64,000 bases of DNA, from NCBI GenBank assembly GCA_036172665.1, contig CM069870.1, positions 44,598,001 through 44,662,000 on the forward strand, read 5' to 3'. A program made the translations under genes and the position numbers. Below are positions 10,874 to 24,877 of the stretch, piece by piece; the first letter of the stretch is position 1; every line of letters starts with the position of its first letter. The notes under the pieces were generated by a model that was given only the letters and a program-made list of their open reading frames with translations, made no database searches and was not told where the DNA came from. The DNA is from Prosopocoilus inquinatus (lineage: Eukaryota; Arthropoda; Insecta; Coleoptera; Lucanidae).

Positions 10874-13800
10874 ACGAAACAACACGCATTAGTGTTGTTC
10901 CTGTGATGTATCTAATCGATCCTTACTTATCTATCATGTGATTTGACGTTTGGATGGACTCCAGTAACTATGATGTGAGATACAAAGTTTTTGGACGCAG
11001 CAGAAGCTGGAAATAGTTTTGAACGAAACAACACGTATTAGCGTTGTTCCTGTGATGTATCTAATCGATCCTTACTTATCTATCATGTTATTTGACGTTT
11101 GGATGGACTCCAGTAACCCTGACGTGATATACGAAGTTCTCGGACGCAGCAGAAGCTGGAAATAATTTTAAACGAAACAACACGTATTAGCGTTGTTCCT
11201 GTGATGTATCTAATCGATCCTTACTCATCTATCATGTTATTTGACGTTTGGATGGACTCCAGTAACTCTGATGTGAGATACAAAGTTTTTGGAAGCAGCA
11301 GAAGCTGGAAATAGTTTTGAACGAAACAACACGTATTAGCGTTGTTCCTGTGATGTATCTAATCGATCCTTACTCATCTATCATGTTATTTGGCGATTCG
11401 ATTGACTCCAGTAACTTTGATGTGAGATACGAAGTTCTCGGACGCAGCTGAAGCTAGAAATAGTTTTAAACGAAACAACACGCATTAGCGTTGTTACTGT
11501 GATGTATCTAATCGATCCTTACTTATCTATCATGTTATTTGACGTTTGGATGGACTCCAGTAAGTCTGATGTGAGATACAAAGTTTTTGGACGCAGCAGA
11601 TGCTGGAAATAGTTTTGAACGAAACAACACGTATTAGCGTTGTTCCTGTGATGTATCTAATCGATCCTTACTCATCTATCATGTTATTTGACGTTTGGAT
11701 GGACTCCAGTAACTCTGATGTGAGATACAAAGTTTTTGGACGCAGCAGGAGCTGGAAGTAGTTTTAAACGAAACAACACGTATTAGCGTTGTTCCTGTGC
11801 TGTATCTAATCGATCCTTACTCATATATCATGTTATTTGGCGTTTCGATGGACTCCAGTAGCTCTGATGTGAGATACGACGTTTTCGGACGCAGCAGAAG
11901 CTGGAAATAGTTTTAAACGAAATAACACGTATTAGCGTTGTTCCTGTGATGTATCTAATCGATCCTTACTCATCTATCATGTTATTTGACGTTTGGATGG
12001 ACTCCAGTAACTCTGATGTGAGATACAAAGTTTTTGGACGCAGCAGGAGCTGGAAATAGTTTTAAACGAAACAACACGTATTAGCGTTGTTCCTGTGCTG
12101 TATCTAATCGATCCTTACTCATATATCATGTTATTTGGCGTTTCGATGGACTCCAGTAGCTCTGATGTGAGATACGACGTTTTCGGACGCAGCAGAAGCT
12201 GGAAATAGTTTTAAACGAAACAACACGTATTAGCGTTGTTCCTGTGATGTATCTAATCGATCCTTACTCATCTATCATGTTATTTGACGTTTCGATGGAC
12301 TCCAGTAACTCTAATGTGAGATACGAAATTTTCGGACGCAGCAGAAGCTGGAAATAGTTTTAAACGAAACAACACGCATTAGTGTTGTTCCTGTGATGCA
12401 TCTAATCGATCCTTACTTATCTATCATGTTATTTGACGTTTGGATGGACTCCAGTAACCCTGACGTGAGATACGAAGTTCTCGGACGCAGCAGAAGCTGG
12501 AAATAGTTTTAAACGAAACAACATGTATTAGCGTTGTTCCTGTGATGTATCTAATCGATCCTTACTCATCTATCATGTTATTTGACGTTTGGATGGACTC
12601 CAGTAACTATGATGTGAGATACAAAGTTTTTGGACGCAGCAGAAGCTGGAAATAGTTTTGAACGAAACAACACGTATTAGCGTTGTTCCTGTGATGTATC
12701 TAATCGATCCTTACTCATCTATCATGTTATTTGACGTTTCGATGGACTCCAGTAACTCTAATGTGAGATACGAAATTTTCGGACGCAGCAGAAGCTGGAA
12801 ATAGTTTTAAACTAAACAACACGCATTAGTGTTGTTCCTGTGATGTATCTAATCGATCCTTACTCATCTATCATGTTATTTGACGTTTGGATGGACTCCA
12901 GTAACTCTGATGTGAGATACAAAGTTTTTGGACGCAGCAGAAGCTGGAAATAGTTTTGAACGAAACAACACGTATTAGCGTTGTTCCTGTGATGTATCTA
13001 ATCGATCCTTACTCATCTATCATGTTATTTGGCGTTTCGATGGACTCCAGTAGCTCTGATGTGAGATACGACGTTTTCGGACGCAGCAGAAGCTGGAAAT
13101 AGTTTTAAACGAAACAACACGTATTAGCGTTGTTCCTGTGATGTATCTAATCGATCCTTACTCATCTATCATGTTATTTGACGTTTCGATGGACTCCAGT
13201 AACTCTAATGTGAGATACGAAATTTTCGGACGCAGCAGAAGCTGGAAATAGTTTTAAACGAAACAACACGCATTAGCGTTGTTCCTGTGATGTATCTAAT
13301 CGATCCTTACTTATCTATCATGTTATTTGACGTTTGGATGAACTCCAGTAACCCTGACGTGAGATACGAAGTTCTCGGACGCAGCAGAAGCTGGAAATAG
13401 TTTCAAACGAAACAACACGTATTAGCTTTGATCCTGTGATGTATCTAATCGATCCTTACTCATCTATCATGTTATTTGACGTTTGGATGGACTCCAGTAA
13501 CTCTGATGTGAGATACAATGTTTTTGGACGCAGCAGAAGCTGGAAATAGTTTTAAACGAAACAACGCGCATTAGCGTTGTTCCTGTGATGTATCTAATCG
13601 ATCCTTACTTATCTATCATGTTATTTGACGTTTGGATGGACTCCAGTAACCCTGACGTGAGATACGAAGTTCTCGGACGCAGCAGAAGCTGGAAATAGTT
13701 TCAAACGAAACAACACGTATTAGCGTTGATCCTGTGATGTATCTAATCGATCGTTACTCATCTATCATGTTATTTGACGTTTCGATGGACTCCAGTAACT

Positions 13801-15788
13801 CTAATGTGAGAAACGAAATTTTCGGACGCAGGAGAAGCTGGAAATAGTTTTAAACGAAACAACACGCATTAGCGTTGTTCCTGTGATGTATCTAATCGAT
13901 CCTTACTCATCTATCATGTTATTTGGCGTTTCGATGGAATCCAGTAACTCTGATGTGAGATACAAAGTTTTTGGACGCAGCAGAAGCTGGAAATAGTTTT
14001 GAACGAAACAACAAGTATTAGCGTTGTTCCTGTGATGTATCTAATCGATCCTTACTCATCTATCATGTTATTTGACGTTTCGATGGACTCCAGTAACTCT
14101 GATGTGAGATACAAAGTTTTTGGACGCAGCAGAAGCTGGAAATAGTTTTGAACGAAACAACAAGTATTAGCGTTGTTCCTGTGCTGTATCTAATCGATCC
14201 TTACTCATATATCATGTTATTTGGCGTTTCGATGGACTCCAGTAGCTCTGATGTGAGATACGACGTTTTCGGACGCAGCAGAAGCTGGAAATAGTTTTAA
14301 ACGAAATAACACGTATTAGCGTTGTTCCTGTGATGTATCTAATCGATCCTTACTCATCTATCATGTTATTTGACGTTTGGATGGACTCCAGTAACTCTGA
14401 TGGGAGATACAAAGTTTTTGGACGCAGCAGGAGCTGGAAATAGTTTTAAACGAAACAACACGCATTAGCGTTGTTCCTGTGATGTATCTAATCGATCCTT
14501 ACTCATCTATCATGTTATTTGACGTTTCGATGGACTCCAGTAACTCTAATGTGAGATACGAAATTTTCGGACGCAGCAGAAGCTGGAAATAGTTTTAAAC
14601 GAAACAACACGCATTAGCGTTGTTCCTGTGCTGTATCTAATCGATCCTTACTCATATATCATGTTATTTGGCGTTTCGATGGACTCCAGTAGCTCTGATG
14701 TGAGATACGACGTTTTCGGACGCAGCAGAAGCTGGAAATAGTTTTAAACGAAACAACACGTATTAGCGTTGTTCCTGTGATGTATCTAATCGATCCTTAC
14801 TCATCTATCATGTTATTTGACGTTTCGATGGACTCCAGTAACTCTAATGTGAGATACGAAATTTTCGGACGCAGCAGAAGCTGGAAATAGTTTTAAACTA
14901 AACAACACGCATTAGTGTTGTTCCTGTGATGTATCTAATCGATCTTTACTTATCTATCATGTTATTTGACGTTTGGATGGACTCCAGTAACCCTGACGTG
15001 AGATACGAAGTTCTCGGACGCAGCAGAAGCTGGAAATAGTTTTAAACTAAACAACACGTATTAGCGTTGTTCCTGTGATGTATCTAATCGATCCTTACTC
15101 ATCTATCATGTTATTTGACGTTTCGATGGACTCCAGTAACTCTAATGTGAGATACGAAATTTTCGGACGCAGCAGAAGCTGGAAATAATTTTAAACGAAA
15201 CAACACGCATTAGCGTTGTTCCTGTGATGTATCTAATCGATCCTTACTTATCTATCATGTTATTTGACGTTTGGATGGACTCCAGTAACCCTGACGTGAG
15301 ATACGAAATTCTCGGACGCAGCAGAAGCTGGAAATAGTTTTAAACGAAATAACACGTATTAGCGTTGTTCCTGTGATGTATCTAATCGATCCTTACTCAT
15401 CTATCATGTTATTTGACGTTTGGATGGACTCCAGTAACTCTGATGTGAGATACAAAGTTTTTGGACGCAGCAGAAGCTGGAAATAGTTTGAAACGAAACA
15501 ACACGCATTAGCGTTGTTACTGTGATGTATCTAAACGATCCTTACTTATCTAACATGTTATTTAACGTTTGGATGGACTCCAGTAAGTCTGATGTGAGAC
15601 AAAGTTTTTGGACGCAGCAGGATCTGGAAATAGTTTTAAACGAAACAACACGCATTAGCGTTGTTCCTGTGATGTATCTAATCGATCCTTACTCATCTAT
15701 CATGTTATTTGACGTTTCGATGGACTACAGTAACTCTAATGTGAGATACGAAATTTTCGGACGCAGCAGAAGCTGGAAATAGTTTTAA
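10874..15788. repeat. 33-mer HOR, complete unit, 4915 bp
   Basis: This unit is bounded on both sides by the same junction: a GACTACAG monomer followed by the CATTAGTG/TCATGTGATT/CTATGATG monomer (10725/10874 and 15640/15789). It spans 33 monomers minus 2 bp, the 2 bp being lost in the 147-bp monomer at 15493. Positions 1-25 repeat 1-3725; positions 26-33 repeat 9684-10873. This is the only copy in the window with all 33 positions, so it serves as the reference for this HOR. Confidence 0.9.
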
Positions 15789-18700
15789 ACGAAACAACAC
15801 GCATTAGTGTTGTTCCTGTGATGTATCTAATCGATCCTTACTTATCTATCATGTGATTTGACGTTTGGATGGACTCCAGTAACTATGATGTGAGATACAA
15901 AGTTTTTGGACGCAGCAGAAGCTGGAAATAGTTTTGAACGAAACAACACGTATTAGCGTTGTTCCTGTGATGTATCTAATCGATCCTTACTTATCTATCA
16001 TGTTATTTGACGTTTGGATGGACTCCAGTAACCCTGACGTGATATACGAAGTTCTCGGACGCAGCAGAAGCTGGAAATAATTTTAAACGAAACAACACGT
16101 ATTAGCGTTGTTCCTGTGATGTATCTAATCGATCCTTACTCATCTATCATGTTATTTGACGTTTGGATGGACTCCAGTAACTCTGATGTGAGATACAAAG
16201 TTTTTGGACGCAGCAGAAGCTGGAAATAGTTTTGAACGAAACAACACGTATTAGCGTTGTTCCTGTGATGTATCTAATCGATCCTTACTCATCTATCATG
16301 TTATTTGGCGATTCGATGGACTCCAGTAACTTTGATGTGAGATACGAAGTTCTCGGACGCAGCTGAAGCTAGAAATAGTTTTAAACGAAACAACACGCAT
16401 TAGCGTTGTTACTGTGATGTATCTAATCGATCCTTACTTATCTATCATGTTATTTGACGTTTGGATGGACTCCAGTAACTCTAATGTGAGATACAAAGTT
16501 TTTGGACGCAGCAGAAGCTGGAAATAGTTTTGAACGAAACAACACGTATTAGCGTTGTTCCTGTGATGTATCTAATCGATCCTTACTCATCTATCATGTT
16601 ATTTGGCGATTCGATGGACTCCAGTAACTTTGATGTGAGATACGAAGTTCTCGGACGCAGCTGAAGCTAGAAATAGTTTTAAACGAAACAACACGCATTA
16701 GCGTTGTTACTGTGATGTATCTAATCGATCCTTACTTATCTATCATGTTATTTGACGTTTGGATGGACTCCAGTAAGTCTGATGTGAGATACAAAGTTTT
16801 TGGACGCAGCAGATGCTGGAAATAGTTTTGAACGAAACAACACGTATTAGCGTTGTTCCTGTGATGTATCTAATCGATCCTTACTCATCTATCATGTTAT
16901 TTGACGTTTGGATGGACTCCAGTAACTCTGATGTGAGATACAAAGTTTTTGGACGCAGCAGGAGCTGGAAATAGTTTTAAACGAAACAACACGTATTAGC
17001 GTTGTTCCTGTGCTGTATCTAATCGATCCTTACTCATATATCATGTTATTTGGCGTTTCGATGGACTCCAGTAGCTCTGATGTGAGATACGACGTTTTCG
17101 GACGCAGCAGAAGCTGGAAATAGTTTTAAACGAAATAACACGTATTAGCGTTGTTCCTGTGATGTATCTAATCGATCCTTACTCATCTATCATGTTATTT
17201 GACGTTTGGATGGACTCCAGTAACTCTGATGTGAGATACAAAGTTTTTGGACGCAGCAGGAGCTGGAAATAGTTTTAAACGAAACAACACGTATTAGCGT
17301 TGTTCCTGTGCTGTATCTAATCGATCCTTACTCATATATCATGTTATTTGGCGTTTCGATGGACTCCAGTAGCTCTGATGTGAGATACGACGTTTTCGGA
17401 CGCAGCAGAAGCTGGAAATAGTTTTAAACGAAACAACACGTATTAGCGTTGTTCCTGTGATGTATCTAATCGATCCTTACTCATCTATCATGTTATTTGA
17501 CGTTTCGATGGACTCCAGTAACTCTAATGTGAGATACGAAATTTTCGGACGCAGCAGAAGCTGGAAATAGTTTTAAACGAAACAACACGCATTAGTGTTG
17601 TTCCTGTGATGCATCTAATCGATCCTTACTTATCTATCATGTTATTTGACGTTTGGATGGACTCCAGTAACCCTGACGTGAGATACGAAGTTCTCGGACG
17701 CAGCAGAAGCTGGAAATAGTTTTAAACGAAACAACATGTATTAGCGTTGTTCCTGTGATGTATCTAATCGATCCTTACTCATCTATCATGTTATTTGACG
17801 TTTGGATGGACTCCAGTAACTATGATGTGAGATACAAAGTTTTTGGACGCAGCAGAAGCTGGAAATAGTTTTGAACGAAACAACACGTATTAGCGTTGTT
17901 CCTGTGATGTATCTAATCGATCCTTACTCATCTATCATGTTATTTGACGTTTCGATGGACTCCAGTAACTCTAATGTGAGATACGAAATTTTCGGACGCA
18001 GCAGAAGCTGGAAATAGTTTTAAACTAAACAACACGCATTAGTGTTGTTCCTGTGATGTATCTAATCGATCCTTACTCATCTATCATGTTATTTGACGTT
18101 TGGATGGACTCCAGTAACTCTGATGTGAGATACAAAGTTTTTGGACGCAGCAGAAGCTGGAAATAGTTTTGAACGAAACAACACGTATTAGCGTTGTTCC
18201 TGTGATGTATCTAATCGATCCTTACTCATCTATCATGTTATTTGGCGTTTCGATGGACTCCAGTAGCTCTGATGTGAGATACGACGTTTTCGGACGCAGC
18301 AGAAGCTGGAAATAGTTTTAAACGAAACAACACGTATTAGCGTTGTTCCTGTGATGTATCTAATCGATCCTTACTCATCTATCATGTTATTTGACGTTTC
18401 GATGGACTCCAGTAACTCTAATGTGAGATACGAAATTTTCGGACGCAGCAGAAGCTGGAAATAGTTTTAAACGAAACAACACGCATTAGCGTTGTTCCTG
18501 TGATGTATCTAATCGATCCTTACTTATCTATCATGTTATTTGACGTTTGGATGAACTCCAGTAACCCTGACGTGAGATACGAAGTTCTCGGACGCAGCAG
18601 AAGCTGGAAATAGTTTCAAACGAAACAACACGTATTAGCTTTGATCCTGTGATGTATCTAATCGATCCTTACTCATCTATCATGTTATTTGACGTTTGGA

Positions 18701-19811
18701 TGGACTCCAGTAACTCTGATGTGAGATACAATGTTTTTGGACGCAGCAGAAGCTGGAAATAGTTTTAAACGAAACAACACGCATTAGTGTTGTTCCTGTG
18801 ATGCATCTAATCGATCCTTACTTATCTATCATGTTATTTGACGTATGGATGGACTCCAGTAACCCTGACGTGAGATACGAAGTTCTCGGACGCAGCAGAA
18901 GCTGGAAATAGTTTTAAACGAAACAACATGTATTAGCGTTGATCCTGTGATGTATCTAATCGATCGTTACTCATCTATCATGTTATTTGACGTTTCGATG
19001 GACTCCAGTAACTCTAATGTGAGAAACGAAATTTTCGGACGCAGGAGAAGCTGGAAATAGTTTTAAACGAAACAACACGCATTAGCGTTGTTCCTGTGAT
19101 GTATCTAATCGATCCTTACTCATCTATCATGTTATTTGGCGTTTCGATGGAATCCAGTAACTCTGATGTGAGATACAAAGTTTTTGGACGCAGCAGAAGC
19201 TGGAAATAGTTTTGAACGAAACAACAAGTATTAGCGTTGTTCCTGTGATGTATCTAATCGATCCTTACTCATCTATCATGTTATTTGACGTTTCGATGGA
19301 CTCCAGTAACTCTGATGTGAGATACAAAGTTTTTGGACGCAGCAGAAGCTGGAAATAGTTTTGAACGAAACAACAAGTATTAGCGTTGTTCCTGTGCTGT
19401 ATCTAATCGATCCTTACTCATATATCATGTTATTTGGCGTTTCGATGGACTCCAGTAGCTCTGATGTGAGATACGACGTTTTCGGACGCAGCAGAAGCTG
19501 GAAATAGTTTTAAACGAAATAACACGTATTAGCGTTGTTCCTGTGATGTATCTAATCGATCCTTACTCATCTATCATGTTATTTGACGTTTGGATGGACT
19601 CCAGTAACTCTGATGGGAGATACAAAGTTTTTGGACGCAGCAGGAGCTGGAAATAGTTTTAAACGAAACAACACGCATTAGCGTTGTTCCTGTGATGTAT
19701 CTAATCGATCCTTACTCATCTATCATGTTATTTGACGTTTCGATGGACTCCAGTAACTCTAATGTGAGATACGAAATTTTCGGACGCAGCAGAAGCTGGA
19801 AATAGTTTTAA
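15789..19811. repeat. 33-mer HOR, copy with a two-monomer insertion (27 monomers)
   Basis: Follows HOR positions 1-25 with 298 bp added. The GATGGGAGATAC marker lies 5213 bp after its counterpart in the preceding unit, that is 4915 plus 298. The extra monomers are near 16385-16682: a GTTACTG monomer carrying CTCTAATG and CAAAG, then a second copy of the GGCGATTCG/CTTTGATG monomer. The monomer at 18769 replaces the expected AACAACGCGC variant with a CATTAGTG/GATGCATCT variant, and 18918 begins AACATGTATT, both like HOR positions 11-12. This looks like a patch transferred from elsewhere in the same unit. Confidence 0.87.
16385..16682. repeat. Two-monomer local duplication
   Basis: The GGCGATTCG/CTTTGATG/GCAGCTGAAGCTAG monomer occurs at 16236 and again at 16534, each followed by a GTTACTG monomer. 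Other copies of this HOR have the pair only once. The first GTTACTG monomer (16385) is mosaic, with CTCTAATG followed by CAAAGTTTTTGG. An unequal exchange of two monomers between misaligned copies explains this. Confidence 0.85.
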
Positions 19812-21154
19812 ACGAAACAACACGCATTAGCGTTGTTCCTGTGATGTATCTAATCGATCCTTACTTATCTATCATGTTATTTGACGTTTGGATGGACTCC
19901 AGTAACCCTGACGTGAGATACGAAGTTCTCGGACGCAGCAGAAGCTGGAAATAGTTTCAAACGAAACAACACGTATTAGCGTTGATCCTGTGATGTATCT
20001 AATCGATCCTTACTCATCTATCATGTTATTTGACGTTTGGATGGACTCCAGTAACTCTGATGTGAGATACAATGTTTTTGGACGCAGCAGAAGCTGGAAA
20101 TAGTTTTAAACGAAACAACACGTATTAGCGTTGTTCCTGTGATGTATCTAATCGATCCTTACTCATCTATCATGTTATTTGGCGTTTCGATGGACTCCAG
20201 TAGCTCTGATGTGAGATACGACGTTTTCGGACGCAGCAGAAGCTGGAAATAGTTTTAAACGAAACAACACGTATTAGCGTTGTTCCCGTGATGTATCTAA
20301 TCGATCCTTACTCATCTATCATGTTATTTGACGTTTCGATGGACTCCAGTAACTCTAATGTGAGATACGAAATTTTCGGACGCAGCAGAAGCTGGAAATA
20401 GTTTTAAACGAAACAACACGCATTAGCGTTGTTCCTGTGATGTATCTAATCGATCCTTACTTATCTATCATGTTATTTGACGTTTGGATGGACTCCAGTA
20501 ACCCTTACGTGAGATACGAAGTTCTCGGACGCAGCAGAAGCTGGAAATAGTTTCAAACGAAACAACACGTATTAGCGTTGATCCTGTGATGTATCTAATC
20601 GATCGTTACTCATCTATCATGTTATTTGACGTTTCGATGGACTCCAGTAACTCTAATGTGAGAAACGAAATTTTCGGACGCAGGAGAAGCTGGAAATAGT
20701 TTTAAACGAAACAACACGCATTAGCGTTGTTCCTGTGATGTATCTAATCGATCCTTACTCATCTATCATGTTATTTGGCGTTTCGATGGAATCCAGTAAC
20801 TCTGATGTGAGATACAAAGTTTTTGGACGCAGCAGAAGCTGGAAATAGTTTTGAACGAAACAACAAGTATTAGCGTTGTTCCTGTGATGTATCTAATCGA
20901 TCCTTACTCATCTATCATGTTATTTGGCGTTTCGATGGACTCCAGTAACTTTGATGTGAGATACGAAGTTCTCGGACGCAGCTGAAGCTAGAAATAGTTT
21001 TAAACGAAACAACACGCATTAGCGTTGTTACTGTGATGTATCTAATCGATCCTTACTTATCTATCATGTTATTTGACGTTTGGATGGACTCCAAAGTAAG
21101 TCTGATGTGAGATACAAAGTTTTTGGACGCAGCAGAAACTGGAAATAGTTTTAA
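19812..21154. repeat. Transition zone of nine monomers
   Basis: Nine monomers with pieces of the 33-mer (GTTGATCC/ACAATG at 19961, GATCGTTAC/GAGAAACG at 20557, GGAATCC at 20706) mixed with TAGCTCTGATG and CTCTAATG types. Single-copy quirks include GTTCCCGTG near 20281 and CCCTTACG near 20502. It ends with the only 151-bp monomer in the window (21004). Confidence 0.75.
21004..21154. repeat. 151-bp monomer with 2-bp insertion
   Basis: The sequence reads CTCCAAAGTAAGTCTG near 21091, where other monomers of this type read CTCCAGTAAGTCTG. The insertion adds AA inside the otherwise well kept TGGACTCCAGTAA stretch. It is the only net insertion I found among 430 monomers. Confidence 0.9.
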
Positions 21155-24100
21155 ACGAAACAACACGTATTATCGTTGTTCCTGTGATGTATCTAATCGA
21201 TCCTTACTCATCTATCATGTTATTTGACGTTTCGATGGACTCCAGTAACTCTAATGTGAGAAACGAAATTTTCGGACGCAGGAGAAGCTGGAAATAGTTT
21301 AAACGAAACAACACGTATTAGCGTTGTTCCTGTGCTGTATCTAATCGATCCTTACTCATATATCATGTTATTTGGCGTTTCGATGGACTCCAGTAGCTCT
21401 GATGTGAGATACGACGTTTTCGGACGCAGCAGAAGCTGGAAATAGTTTTAAACGAAACAACACGTATTAGCGTTGTTCCTGTGATGTATCTAATCGATCC
21501 TTACTCATCTATCATGTTATTTGACGTTTCGATGGACTCCAGTAACTCTAATGTGAAATACGAAATTTTCGGACGCAGCAGAAGCTGGAAATAGTTTTAA
21601 ACGATACAACACGCATTAGCGTTTTTCCTGTGATGTATCTAATCGATCCTTACTTATCTATCATGTTATTTGACGTTTGGATGGACTCCAGTAACCCTGA
21701 CGTGAGATACGAAGTTCTCGGACGCAGCAGAAACTGGAAATAGTTTTAAACGAAACAACACGTATTAGCGTTGTTCCTGTGATGTATCTAATCGATCCTT
21801 ACACATCTATCATGTTATTTGACGTCTGGATGGACTCCAGTAACTCTGATGTGAGATACAAAGTTTTTGGACGCAGCAGAAGCTGGAAATAGTTTTGAAC
21901 GAAACAACACGTATTAGCGTTGTTCCTGTGATGTATCTAATCGATCCTTACTCATCTATCATGTTATTTGGCGTTTCGATGGACTCCAGTAGCTCTGATG
22001 TGAGATACGACGTTTTCGGACGCAGCAGAAGCTGGAAATAGTTTTAAACGAAACAACACGTATTAGCGTTGTTCCTGTGATGTATCTAATCGATCCTTAC
22101 TCATCTATCATGTTATTTGACGTTTCGATGGACTCCAGTAACTCTAATGTGAGATACGAAATTTTCGGACGCAGCAGAAGCTGGAAATAGTTTTAAACGA
22201 AACAACACGCATTAGCGTTGTTCCTGTGATGTATCTAATCGATCCTTACTCATCTATCATGTTATTTGACGTTTGGATGGACTCCAGTAACTCTGATGTG
22301 AGATACAAAGTTTTTGGACGCAGCAGAAGCTGGAAATAGTTTTGAACGAAACAACACGTATTAGCGTTGTTCCTGTGATGTATCTAATCGATCCTTACTC
22401 ATCTATCATGTTATTTGGCGTTTCGATGGACTCCAGTAGCTCTGATGTGAGATACGACGTTTTCGGACGCAGCAGAAGCTGGAAATAGTTTTAAACGAAA
22501 CAACACGTATTAGCGTTGTTCCTGTGATGTATCTAATCGATCCTTACTCATCTATCATGTTATTTGACGTTTCGATGGACTCCAGTAACTCTAATGTGAG
22601 ATACGAAATTTTCGGACGCAGCAGAAGCTGGAAATAGTTTTAAACGAAACAACACGCATTAGCGTTGTTCCTGTGATGTATCTAATCGATCCTTACTTAT
22701 CTATCATGTTATTTGACGTTTGGATGGACTCCAGTAACCCTGACGTGAGATACGAAGTTCTCGGACGCAGCAGAAGCTGGAAATAGTTTCAAACGAAACA
22801 ACACGTATTAGCGTTGATCCTGTGATGTATCTAATCGATCCTTACTCATCTATCATGTTATTTGACGTTTCGATGGACTCTAGTAACTCTAATGTGAGAA
22901 ACGAAATTTTCGGACGCAGGAGAAGCTGGAAATAGTTTAAACGAAACAACACGTATTAGCGTTGTTCCTGTGCTGTATCTAATCGATCCTTACTCATATA
23001 TCATGTTATTTGGCGTTTCGATGGACTCCAGTAGCTCTGATGTGAGATACGACGTTTTCGGACGCAGCAGAAGCTGGAAATAGTTTTAAACGAAACAACA
23101 CGTATTAGCGTTGTTCCTGTGATGTATCTAATCGATCCTTACTCATCTATCATGTTATTTGACGTTTCGATGGACTCCAGTAACTCTAATGTGAAATACG
23201 AAATTTTCGGACGCAGCAGAAGCTGGAAATAGTTTTAAACGATACAACACGCATTAGCGTTGTTCCTGTGATGTATCTAATCGATCCTTACTTATCTATC
23301 ATGTTATTTGACGTTTGGATGGACTCCAGTAACCCTGACGTGAGATACGAAGTTCTCGGACGCAGCAGAAACTGGAAATAGTTTTAAACGAAACAACACG
23401 TATTAGCGTTGTTCCTGTGATGTATCTAATCGATCCTTACTCATCTATCATGTTATTTGACGTTTGGATGGACTCCAGTAACTCTGATGTGAGATACAAT
23501 GTTTTTGGACGCAGCAGAAACTGGAAATAGTTTTAAACGAAACAACACGTATTAGCGTTGTTCCTGTGATGTATCTAATCGATCCTTACTCATCTATCAT
23601 GTTATTTGACGTTTGGATGGACTCCAGTAACTCTGATGTGAGATACAATGTTTTTGGACGCAGCAGAAACTGGAAATAGTTTTAAACGAAACAACACGTA
23701 TTAGCGTTGTTCCTGTGATGTATCTAATCGATCCTTACTCATCTATCATGTTATTTGACGTTTGGATGGACTCCAGTAACTCTGATGTGAGATACGAAAT
23801 TTTCGGACGCAGCAGAAGCTGGAAATAGTTTTAAACGAAACAACACGTATTAGCGTTGTTCCTGTGATGTATCTAATCGATCCTTACTTAGCTACTATGT
23901 TATTTGACGCTTGGATGGACTCCAGTAACTCTAATGTGAGATACGAAATTTTCGGACGCAGCAGAAGCTGGAAATAGTTTTAAACGAAACAACACGCATT
24001 AGCGTTGTTCCTGTGATGTATCTAATCGATCCTTACACATCTATCATGTTATTTGACGTCTGGATGGACTCCAGTAACTCTGATGTGAGATACAAAGTTT

Positions 24101-24877
24101 TTGGACGCAGCAGAAGCTGGAAATAGTTTTGAACGAAACAACACGTATTAGCGTTGTTCCTGTGATGTATCTAATCGATCCTTACTCATCTATCATGTTA
24201 TTTGGCGTTTCGATGGACTCCAGTAGCTCTGATGTGAGATACGACGTTTTCGGACGCAGCAGAAGCTGGAAATAGTTTTAAACGAAACAACACGTATTAG
24301 CGTTGTTCCTGTGATGTATCTAATCGATCCTTACTCATCTATCATGTTATTTGACGTTTCGATGGACTCCAGTATCTCTAATGTGAGATACGAAATTTTC
24401 GGACGCAGCAGAAGCTGGAAATAGTTTTAAACGAAACAACACGCATTAGCGTTGTTCCTGTGATGTATCTAATCGATCCTTACTTATCTATCATGTTATT
24501 TGACGTTTGGATGGACTCCAGTAAGTCTGATGTGAGATACAAAGTTTTTGGACGCAGCAGGAGCTGGAAATAGTTTTAAACGAAACAACACGTATTAGCG
24601 TTGTTCCTGTGCTGTATCTAATCGATCCTTACTCATATATCATGTTATTTGGCGTTTCGATGGACTCCAGTAGCTCTGATGTGAGATACGACGTTTTCGG
24701 ACGCAGCAGAAGCTGGAAATAGTTTTAAACGAAACAACACGTATTAGCGTTGTTCCTGTGATGTATCTAATCGATCCTTACTCATCTATCATGTTATTTG
24801 ACGTTTCGATGGACTCCAGTAACTCTAATGTGAGATACGAAATTTTCGGACGCAGCAGAAGCTGGAAATAGTTTTAA
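21155..24877. repeat. 11-mer block, copy 2, with local expansion
   Basis: Parallels 3875-6852. It starts with the TATTATCG 148-bp monomer, then GCTGTATCT and GTGAAATAC monomers, then the 11-mer unit 21601-23238 (1638 bp, the same length as 4172-5809). After the second ACGATACAAC monomer (23239) come two adjacent near-identical monomers with ACAATG and GCAGAAACTGG (23388, 23537), a hybrid (23686) and the TACTTAGCTACTATG/GACGCTTGG variant (23835), none of which follow 5810. From 23984 to 24877 the order again matches 5959-6852. One deletion monomer (22793, 148 bp) also carries GACTCTAGTAAC. Confidence 0.83.
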
